DNA of 28,408 nucleotides from JAZDKP01 sp043802925. Its GTDB lineage: Bacteria > Fibrobacterota > OXYB2-FULL-49-7 > JAEUSG01. The stretch covers positions 1 to 28,408 of the forward strand of contig JAZDKP010000276.1 of the NCBI GenBank assembly GCA_043802925.1, written 5' to 3'. The position numbers were made by a program, and so were the translations under genes. The notes beneath the pieces were generated by a model. That model did no database searches, was not told the DNA's origin, and was given only the letters and a program-made list of their open reading frames with translations. Positions 7,966 through 16,796 of the stretch are shown here, piece by piece. Positions within the stretch are counted from its first letter, which is position 1. Each line of letters begins with the position of its first letter.

Positions 7966-9972
7966 ATGCATAAATTCCTCGGCCTGTTCCTGCTTTTAAC
8001 ATTCGGCCTTTCGTACGCCGAACCCGTGGATCTTGATGTCTCGTTCATCAGCACGCTCACCCAGCGCAAGTACTTCAAGTACAACGCGGCGCTGAATCAA
8101 TACATCCCCGTGACGCGCCAGGTCTCCCGACCGGGCGGCATGCAGACGGTCGATTATGAGGCCATGTACGTCAATAACGATAAATACTGGGCGGGCAAAT
8201 ACTCCAGTTTCGGCACCGGAGGAATCACGACCGGTGTTAACTACGACTTTTACACCGAGGAGTCCTATTACCTCTTCATGGTTTCAACCGTAGGCATGGG
8301 GCCCATCGCCGACGATGCGCAAAACGCCAACTATGCGCTCGACCTCATCTGCGGCAAATATTTCGGCCAACACACCTACCCCACGCTTCAGCTCCTGCAG
8401 TTGCCGTGGTCGTTTAACGATCTGTACGACAAGCGCGGCCGGTTCGAGTACGACCCGTACGCCCTATTCGAGGAAATCGCAGCGAGTCCGGTCGCGGGTG
8501 AGTTCAAGCTGACCGCGGATCGGTCTCTGGTCGAGCCCTACGATAAAATTTCCGCGCGTCTCATGCTCAAGGGGCTCCAAGCCTGCGAAAACGAGGTGAC
8601 GGACGAATCCGGCCATAAACGCTACGAGTACGGCATTTATACTCTTAAGGTCAAGGACGCTATTGATTTCAACAAATGCGGCGGCGCCAAAGACTACAAA
8701 CTCATCCAGGGCTCCAACCTCCTTTCCGCCTCTCTTACGGACGCCAACGGAAACGAGGTTTCCGGGCTCTCAAACGGCCTGCTCATGAACATCTGCGTCA
8801 ACGGCTACACAACACCCGGCTGGGGCTTCACAATTGAAAAGGTGCGCGTACGGCATAAAAGTTCAACGGGGGACCAATTGGCGACCCCCACCCAAACCAC
8901 CGTCTGTCCCGACCCCGAATACGCATTCAAGGTGGCAGAGGTTTTTAAATTATTTGAACAATTGAGTGTTGTCCAGGCAGGCACGCGCGATGAAAAAGTC
9001 GCTGTCGAAGCACTGTCCTGTGATAGAGGAGGGCATCTCGCATCTCTGACATCCGGGGCATTACGTCTTGTTTCGCGTTCCAAAAGCGTCGTCGGCTATA
9101 AAATCGACTGGAGTGAACGTTTGGCAAAAAACAGCGCGATATTTGATCCGAAAGAGCCTTATCCTGCGGAAACCTGCCCCACCCATACCTACAGCATTGC
9201 CGGAACGTACAACATTATTGTCTATGCAACAATCCTCTATGAATTTTATGATACCCGTGGACGTTATGTCTGTGATAAAACCGTCGATCGTGAAATCATT
9301 CGGCGCCAAATCAATGTCAGGCCCGCGGGGCAGCCCAAAACACGTGCAGAAATGGCAGCCCACGACAAACCCCTCATCCCCGTCCGGGTACGGCTCCAGA
9401 ACGATGCCATCGGTGCGGGCCGGACGCTGACCTGCGACGCTTACGAAAGCATCACCACAGGTCCGGCCTATACCGTTGAAAACAGCGGCGTCCTGGACCT
9501 GCGCGCCCCGGTCGTCAGCCTCTGCGACGGCACATGGTTCAAGGATCGTTCCCGTGTTTGCATCACAGCCATAGACGGATTGACCGCAATGGCTTTAAAG
9601 GCCCGTAACGACCGCCTCGAAACCGTGGCGCCGGCAGTGCACGACACCGCAGTCCATGCCGGAGCGTCCGCACCCGACATCTTTCTGCTTGAACAGAACC
9701 AGCCAAATCCTTTTAACCCGGCCACGACCATAAGATTTATTTTACCACAAACATTGAATGCGGCTCAAACGCATAAAGCAAGATTACAGGTGTTCAACCT
9801 GAAAGGCAATTGCGTGCGTACGCTTCTGGACGGTCCGCTTGGGGCGGGCGCCCACCAGGCCGTTTGGGACGGCCGGGACGGAATGGGCCGGCCGGTTGCA
9901 GCGGGAATCTATGTCTATCAGATTAACGCGGGAAAATTCCGGAGCGCGCGGAAAATGACACTGTTAAAATAA
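7966..9972 (+). CDS. Large secreted protein with FlgD-like/T9SS-like C-terminal domain
   Basis: 668 residues starting at the ATG at 7966, chosen because GAAGGAG (7951-7957) lies 8 nt upstream and the first residues (MHKFLGLFLLLTFGLSYA) form a signal peptide; an ATG at 7909 would put a basic 19-residue leader in front. The body (about 20-570) has no domain I recognise; it is rich in Tyr, Asp and Cys (ICGKYFG, CDRGGHL, TCPTHTYSIAGTYN, a PKD-like strand) and probably beta-structured. The last 98 residues are the FlgD Ig-like/type A sorting-type domain: NQPNPFNPATTIRF, WDGRDGMGRPVAAGIYVYQI and MTLLK at the end. That suggests export across the outer membrane and surface attachment or release. It is followed with a TAATG junction by a lipoprotein gene. 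Confidence 0.85.
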   Translation: MHKFLGLFLLLTFGLSYAEPVDLDVSFISTLTQRKYFKYNAALNQYIPVTRQVSRPGGMQTVDYEAMYVNNDKYWAGKYSSFGTGGITTGVNYDFYTEESYYLFMVSTVGMGPIADDAQNANYALDLICGKYFGQHTYPTLQLLQLPWSFNDLYDKRGRFEYDPYALFEEIAASPVAGEFKLTADRSLVEPYDKISARLMLKGLQACENEVTDESGHKRYEYGIYTLKVKDAIDFNKCGGAKDYKLIQGSNLLSASLTDANGNEVSGLSNGLLMNICVNGYTTPGWGFTIEKVRVRHKSSTGDQLATPTQTTVCPDPEYAFKVAEVFKLFEQLSVVQAGTRDEKVAVEALSCDRGGHLASLTSGALRLVSRSKSVVGYKIDWSERLAKNSAIFDPKEPYPAETCPTHTYSIAGTYNIIVYATILYEFYDTRGRYVCDKTVDREIIRRQINVRPAGQPKTRAEMAAHDKPLIPVRVRLQNDAIGAGRTLTCDAYESITTGPAYTVENSGVLDLRAPVVSLCDGTWFKDRSRVCITAIDGLTAMALKARNDRLETVAPAVHDTAVHAGASAPDIFLLEQNQPNPFNPATTIRFILPQTLNAAQTHKARLQVFNLKGNCVRTLLDGPLGAGAHQAVWDGRDGMGRPVAAGIYVYQINAGKFRSARKMTLLK

Positions 9973-10004
9973 TGTCCCCTACCTTTATTTTTGGGACCTT
10001 TTGT

Positions 10005-11306
10005 ATGAAAAACTTTTTTCGTATCCTCGTTGTCCTTGTCCTGGCGACCGTATTCTTCCTTTGCGCTTCATGCACAAACGACACCAAACCGGTCGCGCCC
10101 GAAACCCAGGTCATCGACGCGCCGCACAACACCCTCCGGTTCACCGTGGGTCAAAAGTGGAACTATACGCATACCATGATAAACAAGACGGATAGCGGCT
10201 GCGGCGCATTTCTTTTACCCGAAACCCTTTGTTCTTTCATTAACTATTCCGCCGTCAAAGACACGCTGATTTCGAATGACACGTTCATTATTGTCGAAGG
10301 CGTATGTTATCAACCTTACGTTCCTGTCGACCAATCCGTGCATTCCAGGGTGGCCATTCATTTCGGCCTCGACAGCGTCCGGGTCCTTGCATTCAAAGGT
10401 TTTGCTTTCATTGAAGGCCTCCTCAAGGCGCATGCCGCCGACGTCATCACTGCATACGACACGGCGACCTACAATGATCTTTTTTACCCCGTCATCTTTC
10501 CGCTATCCGCAAACACGTCCTGGTACTACCGCCCGGCCAACGACCCCCGCGGCAATTTCGCAATGCGAAAGACCTACCTGGGATTGGAGTCCATCACTAC
10601 GTCCGCTGGAACGTTCAACGCTTTTAAAACCCGCTGGGAGCTGGAAGAGGCGCTGGCAATTCAAAATATAACGCGGTACGACTGGACTACCGAGGCCGGG
10701 CTGATAAGGCGCGTGACCGATTACGGAATAATAGACATGACTAATGAAGTGGGCGAAATAATCGGTAAATTTTACGCCATCGATTATACCGAATACTGTG
10801 GCGCGTATAACATCGACCCGGATACCCTTTCCATCCTCCAACCCTTTTCCATTGCAGACAAGGCCTTTGCGGACCAACACTTTTCCCCTGAAAAATATCT
10901 CGCCTACCGTAATTACATCTTTACTTCCCCGGATTCCCTTGTTCTTTGGGATCTCGCCACCTTCCAGCTTCTGCCGGACAGCATCGAAGGCAGCCAGGCA
11001 AAAACCGACGCCTATTATATGGAAATTGCCGCGAACAACGCCCTGGCCCAGGGTTGGGACGACGTGACGCCCGACATGGTCGGCCCCGCGGCCGATAGTT
11101 TTCACTATATCAATACACAGTCCTTCGGCACCTTGTTCGACGAACGTTACCGTGGCTTCGCCATTGACTCGCTGGTCTTCGATATCAATGGTGCTCCCGT
11201 GGACACGGTCTGGCTGCACTATGACGATGCCTGCTCAACACAGCCGCTCAAGTTCGGCGCTTCCGCCAACCAGAAAGAGCTGCGTCGCCGCCTACTGAAC
11301 CGCTAG
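10005..11306 (+). CDS. Putative lipoprotein of unknown function
   Basis: 433 residues from ATG 10005. The N-terminus (MKNFFRILVVLVLATVFFLC) leads to ASC followed by TNDTKP, a plausible lipobox with Cys25, so the mature protein should be lipid-anchored in the envelope. An in-frame ATG at 9972 overlaps the stop codon of the previous gene (TAATG) and could allow coupled initiation with 11 extra residues, but signal peptides rarely start that way. The body has no recognised domain; it contains FTVGQKWNYTHTMI near residue 43, WYYRPANDPRGNF and TSAGTFNAFKTRWEL, a pattern seen in outer-membrane-anchored beta proteins of this phylum group that begin with a 'VGQKW' strand. Likely in one transcript with the secreted protein upstream. 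A strong hairpin lies about 25 bp downstream. Confidence 0.75.
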   Translation: MKNFFRILVVLVLATVFFLCASCTNDTKPVAPETQVIDAPHNTLRFTVGQKWNYTHTMINKTDSGCGAFLLPETLCSFINYSAVKDTLISNDTFIIVEGVCYQPYVPVDQSVHSRVAIHFGLDSVRVLAFKGFAFIEGLLKAHAADVITAYDTATYNDLFYPVIFPLSANTSWYYRPANDPRGNFAMRKTYLGLESITTSAGTFNAFKTRWELEEALAIQNITRYDWTTEAGLIRRVTDYGIIDMTNEVGEIIGKFYAIDYTEYCGAYNIDPDTLSILQPFSIADKAFADQHFSPEKYLAYRNYIFTSPDSLVLWDLATFQLLPDSIEGSQAKTDAYYMEIAANNALAQGWDDVTPDMVGPAADSFHYINTQSFGTLFDERYRGFAIDSLVFDINGAPVDTVWLHYDDACSTQPLKFGASANQKELRRRLLNR

Positions 11307-11330
11307 TTTTTAACGGTTGACGTTCCCACG

Positions 11331-11377
11331 CTTCATTTGCCCGAACTTTCCACGGGCAAATGGAGCGTTTATTCTTC
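11331..11377 (+). terminator. Strong hairpin after the lipoprotein gene (probable terminator)
   Basis: CATTTGCCCG (11334-11343) and CGGGCAAATG (11353-11362) are perfectly complementary with a 9-nt loop, and pairing extends by three more base pairs outward (11331-11365). It is followed by a T-rich but interrupted tract (GTTTATTCTTCTT), so termination may be partial. Confidence 0.55.
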
Positions 11378-11416
11378 TTCCGTGGTTGATATTCCTCTCC
11401 GCCAATTTTATTTTTT

Positions 11417-11435
11417 AAACCTGATGTTCAGGTTT
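11417..11435 (+). promoter_or_regulatory. Perfect hairpin containing the batA start codon
   Basis: AAACCTGA (11417-11424), loop TGT, TCAGGTTT (11428-11435). The A of the ATG start codon is the last base of the left arm and the TG lies in the loop; a T-rich run precedes it and no Shine-Dalgarno is seen. As RNA this would hold the start region in an 8-bp stem. Confidence 0.5.
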
Positions 11436-12419
11436 CAATATCCCTTTGCCCTGCTCCTCCTGCTGTTTGTGCCGGCCATGGCCTGGTGGCACGCCCGCCG
11501 CGAACGCGCGCGCACCGGCGCGCTCCGCTTCTCCAGCCTGGCCCTGGTCTCGGGAATTGAGCCATCGGCCCGCCTCAACTTCCGCCACGCGGTCATTGTC
11601 CTGCGCCTGCTCGCGGTCCTGCTCTGCGTGCTGGCCCTGGCCCGGCCGCAGTGGGGCGAATCGGGCGAGGAGGTCACCACGCACGGGGTCGACATCATGC
11701 TGCTCCTCGACGCATCAGGCAGCATGAAGGCCGAGGATTTCAAGCCGGAAAACCGGCTGGGAGTCTGCAAAAAAGTGCTCGCGGACTTTATCCAGGGCCG
11801 CAAGCACGACCGTCTCGGCCTTGTGGTCTTTGCGGCCAACGCCTTCACCCTTTGCCCGCTCACCGCGGACTACGACCTCCTCGTGGACGCAATCCGGAGC
11901 GTGGACTTCAGCACCGTGGACGAGGACGGCACCGCCATCGGCAATGCCGTGGCCATGGCCGTGAACCGCCTGCGCGAAAGCAAGGCCAAAAGCCGCATCA
12001 TCATCCTGCTCACGGACGGCGCCAATAACCGGGGCGAAATTGACCCGGCCACAGCGGCCAAGGCCGCGGCCGCGCTCGGCATACGCATCTACACCGTGGG
12101 CGCGGGCAAGGAAGGGCCGGTTCCCTACCCCGTATTCCACCCCTTCTTTGGCAAACAGTACCAGACCATCGAATCGGACATCGACGAAAACGCTCTCCGC
12201 GCCATTGCCACTGAAACGAACGGCCGCTTTTTCCGCGCCAAGGACCCCAAAAGCCTTGTCGACATTTACGGGCAAATCGACAAACTGGAAAAGACTGAAA
12301 TCAAAGCGCAGATGTTCACCACATACACCGAACTTTTCACCTGGTTCGCCGGGCTCGCGCTCTTTGCGCTGCTCCTTGAACTCCTGCTTTCCAACACGCT
12401 ACTCCGGAGGATCCCGTAA
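11424..12419 (+). CDS. batA: BatA-like von Willebrand factor A membrane protein
   Basis: 331 residues from the ATG at 11424; the reading frame stays open to a TTG at 11337, but those residues do not resemble the family start, whereas MFRFQYPFALLLLLF does. Membrane segments lie at about 7-22, 55-73 and near the C-terminus (FAGLALFALLLELLL). The VWA domain between them has an intact MIDAS: DASGS at 96-100, a Thr in the central loop and TDGANN later. Bat (Bacteroides aerotolerance-type) proteins sit in the inner membrane facing the periplasm; their exact molecular role is unsettled, with reports on oxidative stress and envelope functions. The next gene, a second VWA protein, begins 5 bp after the stop. 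No moxR or DUF58 gene, which often precedes batA, is present upstream. Confidence 0.9.
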   Translation: MFRFQYPFALLLLLFVPAMAWWHARRERARTGALRFSSLALVSGIEPSARLNFRHAVIVLRLLAVLLCVLALARPQWGESGEEVTTHGVDIMLLLDASGSMKAEDFKPENRLGVCKKVLADFIQGRKHDRLGLVVFAANAFTLCPLTADYDLLVDAIRSVDFSTVDEDGTAIGNAVAMAVNRLRESKAKSRIIILLTDGANNRGEIDPATAAKAAAALGIRIYTVGAGKEGPVPYPVFHPFFGKQYQTIESDIDENALRAIATETNGRFFRAKDPKSLVDIYGQIDKLEKTEIKAQMFTTYTELFTWFAGLALFALLLELLLSNTLLRRIP

Positions 12420-12424
12420 ACCCC

Positions 12425-13450
12425 ATGGAATACCGCTCCCCGGAATGGCTTTTCGCCCTGCTGCTGCTGCCCGTGCTCGTGCTCTTTTTCTGGGCCGCGG
12501 CCCGCTCACGAAAAAGGGCCCTCGCGCGTTTTGGCGAACCCGCGCTCATGGCGCGCCTTTCATCCGCGGCCCCGGGCTCCCGGGCCCGCCTCAAGGGCCT
12601 GCTCCTGCTCGGCGCCTTCCTGTGCATTGTCGTGGCCCTGGGCCGCCCGCTCTTTGGCGCCAAACAGGAAATCATGAAGCGTAAAGGAGTGGATATCGTA
12701 ATAGCATTGGACGTGTCAAACAGCATGCTCGCGGAGGACATCAAGCCCGACCGTATCCGCCGCGCCAAGTACGAAATTACCCGCCTCCTGGACCGCATCA
12801 AGGCTGACCGCGTCGGGCTCGTGGCCTTTGCGGGCGCGGCTTTTGTCCAGTGCCCCGTCACCACGGATTACGGCGCGGTCCGGACCTTCCTCGACGTTCT
12901 CGACCCTGCGGCCATCCCGGCGCAAGGCACGGACATTACGGGCGCCATCGAAAAATCGGCCCGCTGTTTCAACCGGAACGAAAATAAATACAAGGTCCTC
13001 GTGCTCATCACCGACGGCGAGGACAACGAAGGCGATGTCGTGGCCGCGGCTAAAAAAGCGCGCGAAGAGGGCGTCGTCATCTTCGCACTCGGCATCGGCA
13101 GCAAGGGCGGGGTGCCCATTCCCCTTGACAAGCGCAGCGGCAGCATCGTATACAAAAAGGACCGGGACGGCAACACGGTGCTCACCACGCTCAACGAAGA
13201 GACGCTCGAGTCCGTGGCCGATGCCACGGGCGGCCGCTACTTTCACTCCACGGGCGGCGCGCTGGAACTCGACCGCATCTATGGGGAAATCAGCCGTATC
13301 GAAAAGAAGGAATTGAAGGCCGAGGAGTTCAACCGCCTTCAGGAGCAGTTCATGTGGCCGCTCGCGCTGGGCCTGCTCCTGCTTGCGGCTGAGTTCTTTG
13401 TCCCGGCCCGGCGCAGAAAAAACCGGGCCGAAGGGAGGTTTGAGGAATGA
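12425..13450 (+). CDS. batB: BatB-like von Willebrand factor A membrane protein
   Basis: 341 residues, paralogous to the preceding BatA with the same architecture: MEYRSPEWLFALLLLPVLVL membrane segment, a second at about 57-73, VWA MIDAS DVSNS at 96-100 and TDGEDNEGD in the third motif loop, and a C-terminal membrane helix (WPLALGLLLLAAEFF). The MIDAS residues are in register with BatA, so both should bind a divalent metal and perhaps a partner protein. GGAGG (12406-12410) lies 14 nt upstream of the ATG within the end of batA. The stop overlaps the start of the next gene (ATGA at 13447-13450), implying coupled translation. Confidence 0.9.
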   Translation: MEYRSPEWLFALLLLPVLVLFFWAAARSRKRALARFGEPALMARLSSAAPGSRARLKGLLLLGAFLCIVVALGRPLFGAKQEIMKRKGVDIVIALDVSNSMLAEDIKPDRIRRAKYEITRLLDRIKADRVGLVAFAGAAFVQCPVTTDYGAVRTFLDVLDPAAIPAQGTDITGAIEKSARCFNRNENKYKVLVLITDGEDNEGDVVAAAKKAREEGVVIFALGIGSKGGVPIPLDKRSGSIVYKKDRDGNTVLTTLNEETLESVADATGGRYFHSTGGALELDRIYGEISRIEKKELKAEEFNRLQEQFMWPLALGLLLLAAEFFVPARRRKNRAEGRFEE

Positions 13451-14160
13451 CGCGGTTTTTCGCTTTTGCCCTCTGCCTCGCGCTCCATGCACACGTCTTT
13501 GCCTCCGCGGCATCCGAGAACCGCGCTGGCAACAAGCTTTACAAAAAAGGCAAATACGCCGAGGCCGCGGCCGAGTACCGCAAGGCTGAAGTCGCGGCGC
13601 CTGAAAACAAGGCGGTCTCCTACAACCTGGGGAACGCCCTGTATAAAACAGGCGACTACGACCAGGCGCTCAAATCGTACGAGCGTGCGCAGAACCCCGG
13701 AAACCCGGGTTTAAAAAAGAAGCTGCTTTTTAACCGCGGAAACGCCCAATATCGTAAGCAGGACCTCGAAGGCGCGGTCAAAAGCTACAAGGAGGTACTG
13801 AAGCTCGCCCCGTCCGACGCTGCGGCCAAGTTCAACCTCCAGATGGCGCTTCAAAAGCTCGAACAGAAACAACAGCAGAACAAGGACCAGAATCAGGGGA
13901 AGGACAAAAACAAGGAACAACAGCAAAAAGATGGAAAGAACGACGATAAGAAAAAACAGGAACAGGAAAAGCAGGAACAACAGAAAGCGGAAGAGCAGAA
14001 AAAGAAGGAACAACAGGCCGTCAGGCCCCTGAAGCCCGGCCAGATGAGCGAAGAGGAGGCCAAACGCCTTCTGGACGCGCTGAAACAGGACGAGACGCAG
14101 CAGCAGCTGAAAATGATGAAGATGAAGATTCCAAAATCTGCGAGAGAGAAAGACTGGTGA
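13447..14160 (+). CDS. batC: BatC-like TPR protein
   Basis: 237 residues. A short signal peptide (MTRFFAFALCLALHAHVFAS) is followed by about three tetratricopeptide repeats (residues 23-135): NRAGNKLYKKGKYAEAAAEY, SYNLGNALYKTGDYDQALKSY and FNRGNAQYRKQDLEGAVKSY. These repeats are the usual protein-interaction module of BatC/BatE. A very long Gln/Lys/Glu-rich low-complexity segment (about 140-195) then leads to a conserved-looking end, MSEEEAKRLLDALKQDE. The latter motif is typical of BatC-type proteins. It probably binds partners in the periplasm, at the membrane, together with BatA/B. Start codon overlaps the batB stop; its own TGA overlaps the GTG start of the next gene. Confidence 0.85.
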   Translation: MTRFFAFALCLALHAHVFASAASENRAGNKLYKKGKYAEAAAEYRKAEVAAPENKAVSYNLGNALYKTGDYDQALKSYERAQNPGNPGLKKKLLFNRGNAQYRKQDLEGAVKSYKEVLKLAPSDAAAKFNLQMALQKLEQKQQQNKDQNQGKDKNKEQQQKDGKNDDKKKQEQEKQEQQKAEEQKKKEQQAVRPLKPGQMSEEEAKRLLDALKQDETQQQLKMMKMKIPKSAREKDW

Positions 14161-15272
14161 ACCGGGCCGGTCTTGTCCTGCTTGTATCCGCGGGACTCGC
14201 CTGTTCCGCGGTGCAGAATTTCCACGGGAGCGTGCGGGACTCGGTCCGCATTCCTTCGTCCACGCTTTTCACCGGACCCGCGGGCGGCGTGGAGGTGTCC
14301 AGTGACCGCGCGGACTGTTTTGTGGAACGCCGCGGCGACTATTTCGTCTTCTGGGCCCGCGACACGGGCGTTTACACCGCGTACTTCAAAAGCCGCAGCG
14401 CGGGCGCCCTCCAGATTGACACGGCCCGCGTGACCGTCACCGACCTGTTGCCCTCCATGACCCTCGCCAACCGCTACGGGTCGCTTGACATGGGCACCCC
14501 ACTCGACTTCGGCCTTGCGGTGGAGGACGACGGCGATTCGGTCCGGATTGCCGTGGATTTTGACGGAGACGGCAGAACCGACACCACGGCCCGGGGCCCC
14601 GGCCGCCCGGTGTTCCGCTTCAACCGGCCCACCCAATCAGGGGAAAAAGACCGGACTTTCACGACACGCATCACGGTGACGGACAACGACGGACACACGC
14701 TTTCCGATACGGCCGGGCTTTTTGTCACCTTTTACCCGCCCAAAGCCAGGGCCGGCGACAACCTCATCGGGTGTGTGAACGAACCAATCCTGTTCTCCGC
14801 AAAAAAGAGCTCGGACAACACTGGCCGCCTGGTCCGCCATTACTGGGACTTCAACGGGGACGGAAAACTCGACATGGCCGTGCCCGAGCCGGAAATAGAA
14901 TGGACCTACGACAAAGCCGGTGACTACCGCGTTTGTCTGAAGGTGGAAGACAAGGACGGCAATCTCTCGGTCACGGACACGGTGTACGCCTCCATCATGA
15001 GCGACAAACCGCAGGTCAGTATCGATTTCTGCCCGGGCGGCCGTGTCAATGAGCCCCTCATGCTTATCGGCCGCGGCCGGGTCAGTTGCGGCGAAATTGA
15101 CCGCTATTCCTGGGACTTTGAAAATGACGGCAAATGGGACTTCACATCGCACGACCAGGGCCGTACCCAGATGACCTACCATAAACCCGGCAACTATTGC
15201 GCGCGTTTTTGGGTCATGGACACCAAGCGCGACACCGCCTCCGCCGTGATACAAATCACCATCAAACCCTGA
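14157..15272 (+). CDS. Secreted PKD-repeat protein in the BatD position
   Basis: 371 residues from a GTG start at 14157 that overlaps the batC stop (GTGA), indicating coupled translation. A signal peptide (MNRAGLVLLVSAGLACSAVQ) is followed by an Ig-like strand region and then two clear PKD domains, each with the WDF.N/GDG hallmark: HYWDFNGDGKLDMAV near 223-237 with YDKAGDYRVCLKVED, and RYSWDFENDGKWDF near 318-331 with YHKPGNYCARFWVMD. A degenerate third, DFDGDGRTD, sits around 138. Calcium-binding-like DxDxDG loops are visible. BatD proteins are also signal-peptide, Ig-rich periplasmic proteins, but I see no BatD motif or C-terminal membrane helix. It may stand in for BatD as the extracytoplasmic partner; that is inference from position. 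Confidence 0.82.
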   Translation: MNRAGLVLLVSAGLACSAVQNFHGSVRDSVRIPSSTLFTGPAGGVEVSSDRADCFVERRGDYFVFWARDTGVYTAYFKSRSAGALQIDTARVTVTDLLPSMTLANRYGSLDMGTPLDFGLAVEDDGDSVRIAVDFDGDGRTDTTARGPGRPVFRFNRPTQSGEKDRTFTTRITVTDNDGHTLSDTAGLFVTFYPPKARAGDNLIGCVNEPILFSAKKSSDNTGRLVRHYWDFNGDGKLDMAVPEPEIEWTYDKAGDYRVCLKVEDKDGNLSVTDTVYASIMSDKPQVSIDFCPGGRVNEPLMLIGRGRVSCGEIDRYSWDFENDGKWDFTSHDQGRTQMTYHKPGNYCARFWVMDTKRDTASAVIQITIKP

Positions 15273-15383
15273 CCCTTTCCCCGTATCTGCGAGTCTCTGC
15301 GAAGGTTTCCCTTTTCGTCCGCGCCTGTATTTTTTTATATTTTAACCATTGAAATAAACGACCGTTAACCCGGGGCCTCTATT

Positions 15384-15734
15384 ATGATTTTATCCATGCG
15401 CGGGCTTTCCAACTTTAAAATTGTGGATGTGGGAGAGCCCACGCGCAAGTATGAGGATGTCACGGCCATCAAGGAAAAGGTTGAAGCGTTACTCGATGCA
15501 GGGGAAAACTTCCTGGCCATCAACCTGACCAATGTCGACTATATGCACAGTTATTTTATCAAGATTTTAACGGCCACCTATAAAAAGCTCAAGACCCGGA
15601 ACGGCGAACTGGTTCTGATTGGACCCAACGAATTTGTTCGCAACCTCATGCGCGTGCTCAATCTGGACGATTACATCCGCATTTTCGCGACCGAGTCCGC
15701 CTTCAAGGACGCCCTCGAACAGCCCAAGGCCTAA
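15384..15734 (+). CDS. STAS-domain protein lacking the usual phosphoserine
   Basis: 116 residues matching the STAS (anti-sigma factor antagonist) fold throughout: FLAINLTNVDYMHSYFIKIL at 43-62, LKTRNGELVLIGPNEFVRNLMRVLNLDDYIRIF later. STAS proteins bind anti-sigma kinases and are controlled by phosphorylation of a serine in the DSSGL motif. Aligning that motif gives HSYFI, so the Asp, the phosphoserine and the Gly are replaced by His, Tyr and Phe. The fold is likely kept but classic phosphorylation is not. The start may be ATG 15384 or ATG 15396; no Shine-Dalgarno is visible for either. An AT-rich TATATTTTAA stretch about 45 bp upstream resembles the HU -10 region. No anti-sigma or sigma gene is adjacent. 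The DHH gene converges on it. Confidence 0.85.
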   Translation: MILSMRGLSNFKIVDVGEPTRKYEDVTAIKEKVEALLDAGENFLAINLTNVDYMHSYFIKILTATYKKLKTRNGELVLIGPNEFVRNLMRVLNLDDYIRIFATESAFKDALEQPKA

Positions 15735-15752
15735 AAAAGCTTTAAGAAAATC

Positions 15753-16796
15753 TCAGGCCTTTGCCTGGGCCCGCCACAGCGTCACGACCTTCTCCAGCGT
15801 CTCGATCTTTTTTCTTTCCATTTCCGCCTTGGATTTGCAATATACATGCCCGGAGCCGGCGCCGCTGTGGCCATCGCCGATGTTGAGGACCCGCATGATT
15901 TCGCCGATGTCGCGGGGAGCGCCGTTGCTGCGGATGGTGAGGGAACCGGAAATGGAGAAGTGGGTGCTCTTGACCCCTGCTTCAAAAAGGTTCTGTATGA
16001 GAAAAACGCCCCGGATACCGGGATAGATGATCTGCGCGAGGTTGCGGACCACATTCATCCGCTTGGAAAAGCCGGTGAGATCAATGATGGCCACCTCGCG
16101 CTCCGTGTCGAGGGGATGAAACAGCGACGCCTTGCGGATGACATCGAGCATCCGCTCCTCCTCCTTGAGATAGTCCAGAAAATTGGCCCGCACATCGGGG
16201 TCCGAGGCCACCTCGGCCATGCCGCGCTCGATCAGCCGGTCAATGAGCGACCGGAGATAATCCTCCTCGTCACGGAGGGACTTGAACCGCGCCCTGAGGG
16301 ACTCGTTGATAACACGCGCCGGCGTCTCCTGCCGCCACTCCTGGACGCTGGCAAAATCGAAGCTGTCGATTTTATCGACCTCGACCACGGTGTCCTCGTA
16401 AAAGGCAGGCAGTTCGTATTCGTCCTTGTAAAAATTATGGACCACGCGTGCACAGCTCTTTTCCGGGGCAAAGGAGCCGGGAAGGGCGCCGGTGTCCGTT
16501 CCGAGCCGTTTAAGCTCCTCGAGGTTGCCGGCATGGTGGTCGAACCAAAGGCCGCATTCGCCCGGATAGGGCAGGTCACAGACGATGTCGCTTTTTGTGA
16601 CGGAAAAACCGGTGCGGGAAACAACGTTGGGCCCGGTAAAGACCACCGGTTCCACACCGTGGACCACAGCGCAAAGGGCCGCGGAAAAGGCACCGTCAAG
16701 GTCGTTATGGGTGACAATACGCGTGTACACAGAAAGGTGAAATATATTATTGAACCAGCCCATGGCAAGAAAATGAGATTGCATCGCCCTTGCCAT
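15753..16796 (-). CDS. DHH/DHHA1-family phosphoesterase
   Basis: 347 residues. Motif I is VTHNDLDG (DLDG at 32-35), the DHH motif is FDHHAGN (86-88), further acidic residues lie at VVEVDKIDSFDF, and the C-terminal DHHA1 domain ends in IGDGHSGAGSGHVYC, equivalent to the GGGH substrate loop. The family uses two Mn ions to hydrolyse phosphodiester or phosphoanhydride bonds; members act on nanoRNA, cyclic dinucleotides or polyphosphate. This long-linker form resembles uncharacterised exopolyphosphatase-like DHH proteins, so the substrate is open. The start is uncertain: ATG 16796, 16784 and 16763 are all in frame and none has a Shine-Dalgarno; 16763 still includes all motifs. The start lies 20 bp from the divergent PAP2 gene. 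Confidence 0.87.
   Translation of the reverse strand: MARAMQSHFLAMGWFNNIFHLSVYTRIVTHNDLDGAFSAALCAVVHGVEPVVFTGPNVVSRTGFSVTKSDIVCDLPYPGECGLWFDHHAGNLEELKRLGTDTGALPGSFAPEKSCARVVHNFYKDEYELPAFYEDTVVEVDKIDSFDFASVQEWRQETPARVINESLRARFKSLRDEEDYLRSLIDRLIERGMAEVASDPDVRANFLDYLKEEERMLDVIRKASLFHPLDTEREVAIIDLTGFSKRMNVVRNLAQIIYPGIRGVFLIQNLFEAGVKSTHFSISGSLTIRSNGAPRDIGEIMRVLNIGDGHSGAGSGHVYCKSKAEMERKKIETLEKVVTLWRAQAKA

Noticed and set aside
15721..15765. AGGCCT inverted pair as a terminator between the STAS and DHH genes
   Set aside because: The arms are only about 7 bp with a long loop, and there is no T run after the second arm; too weak to list.
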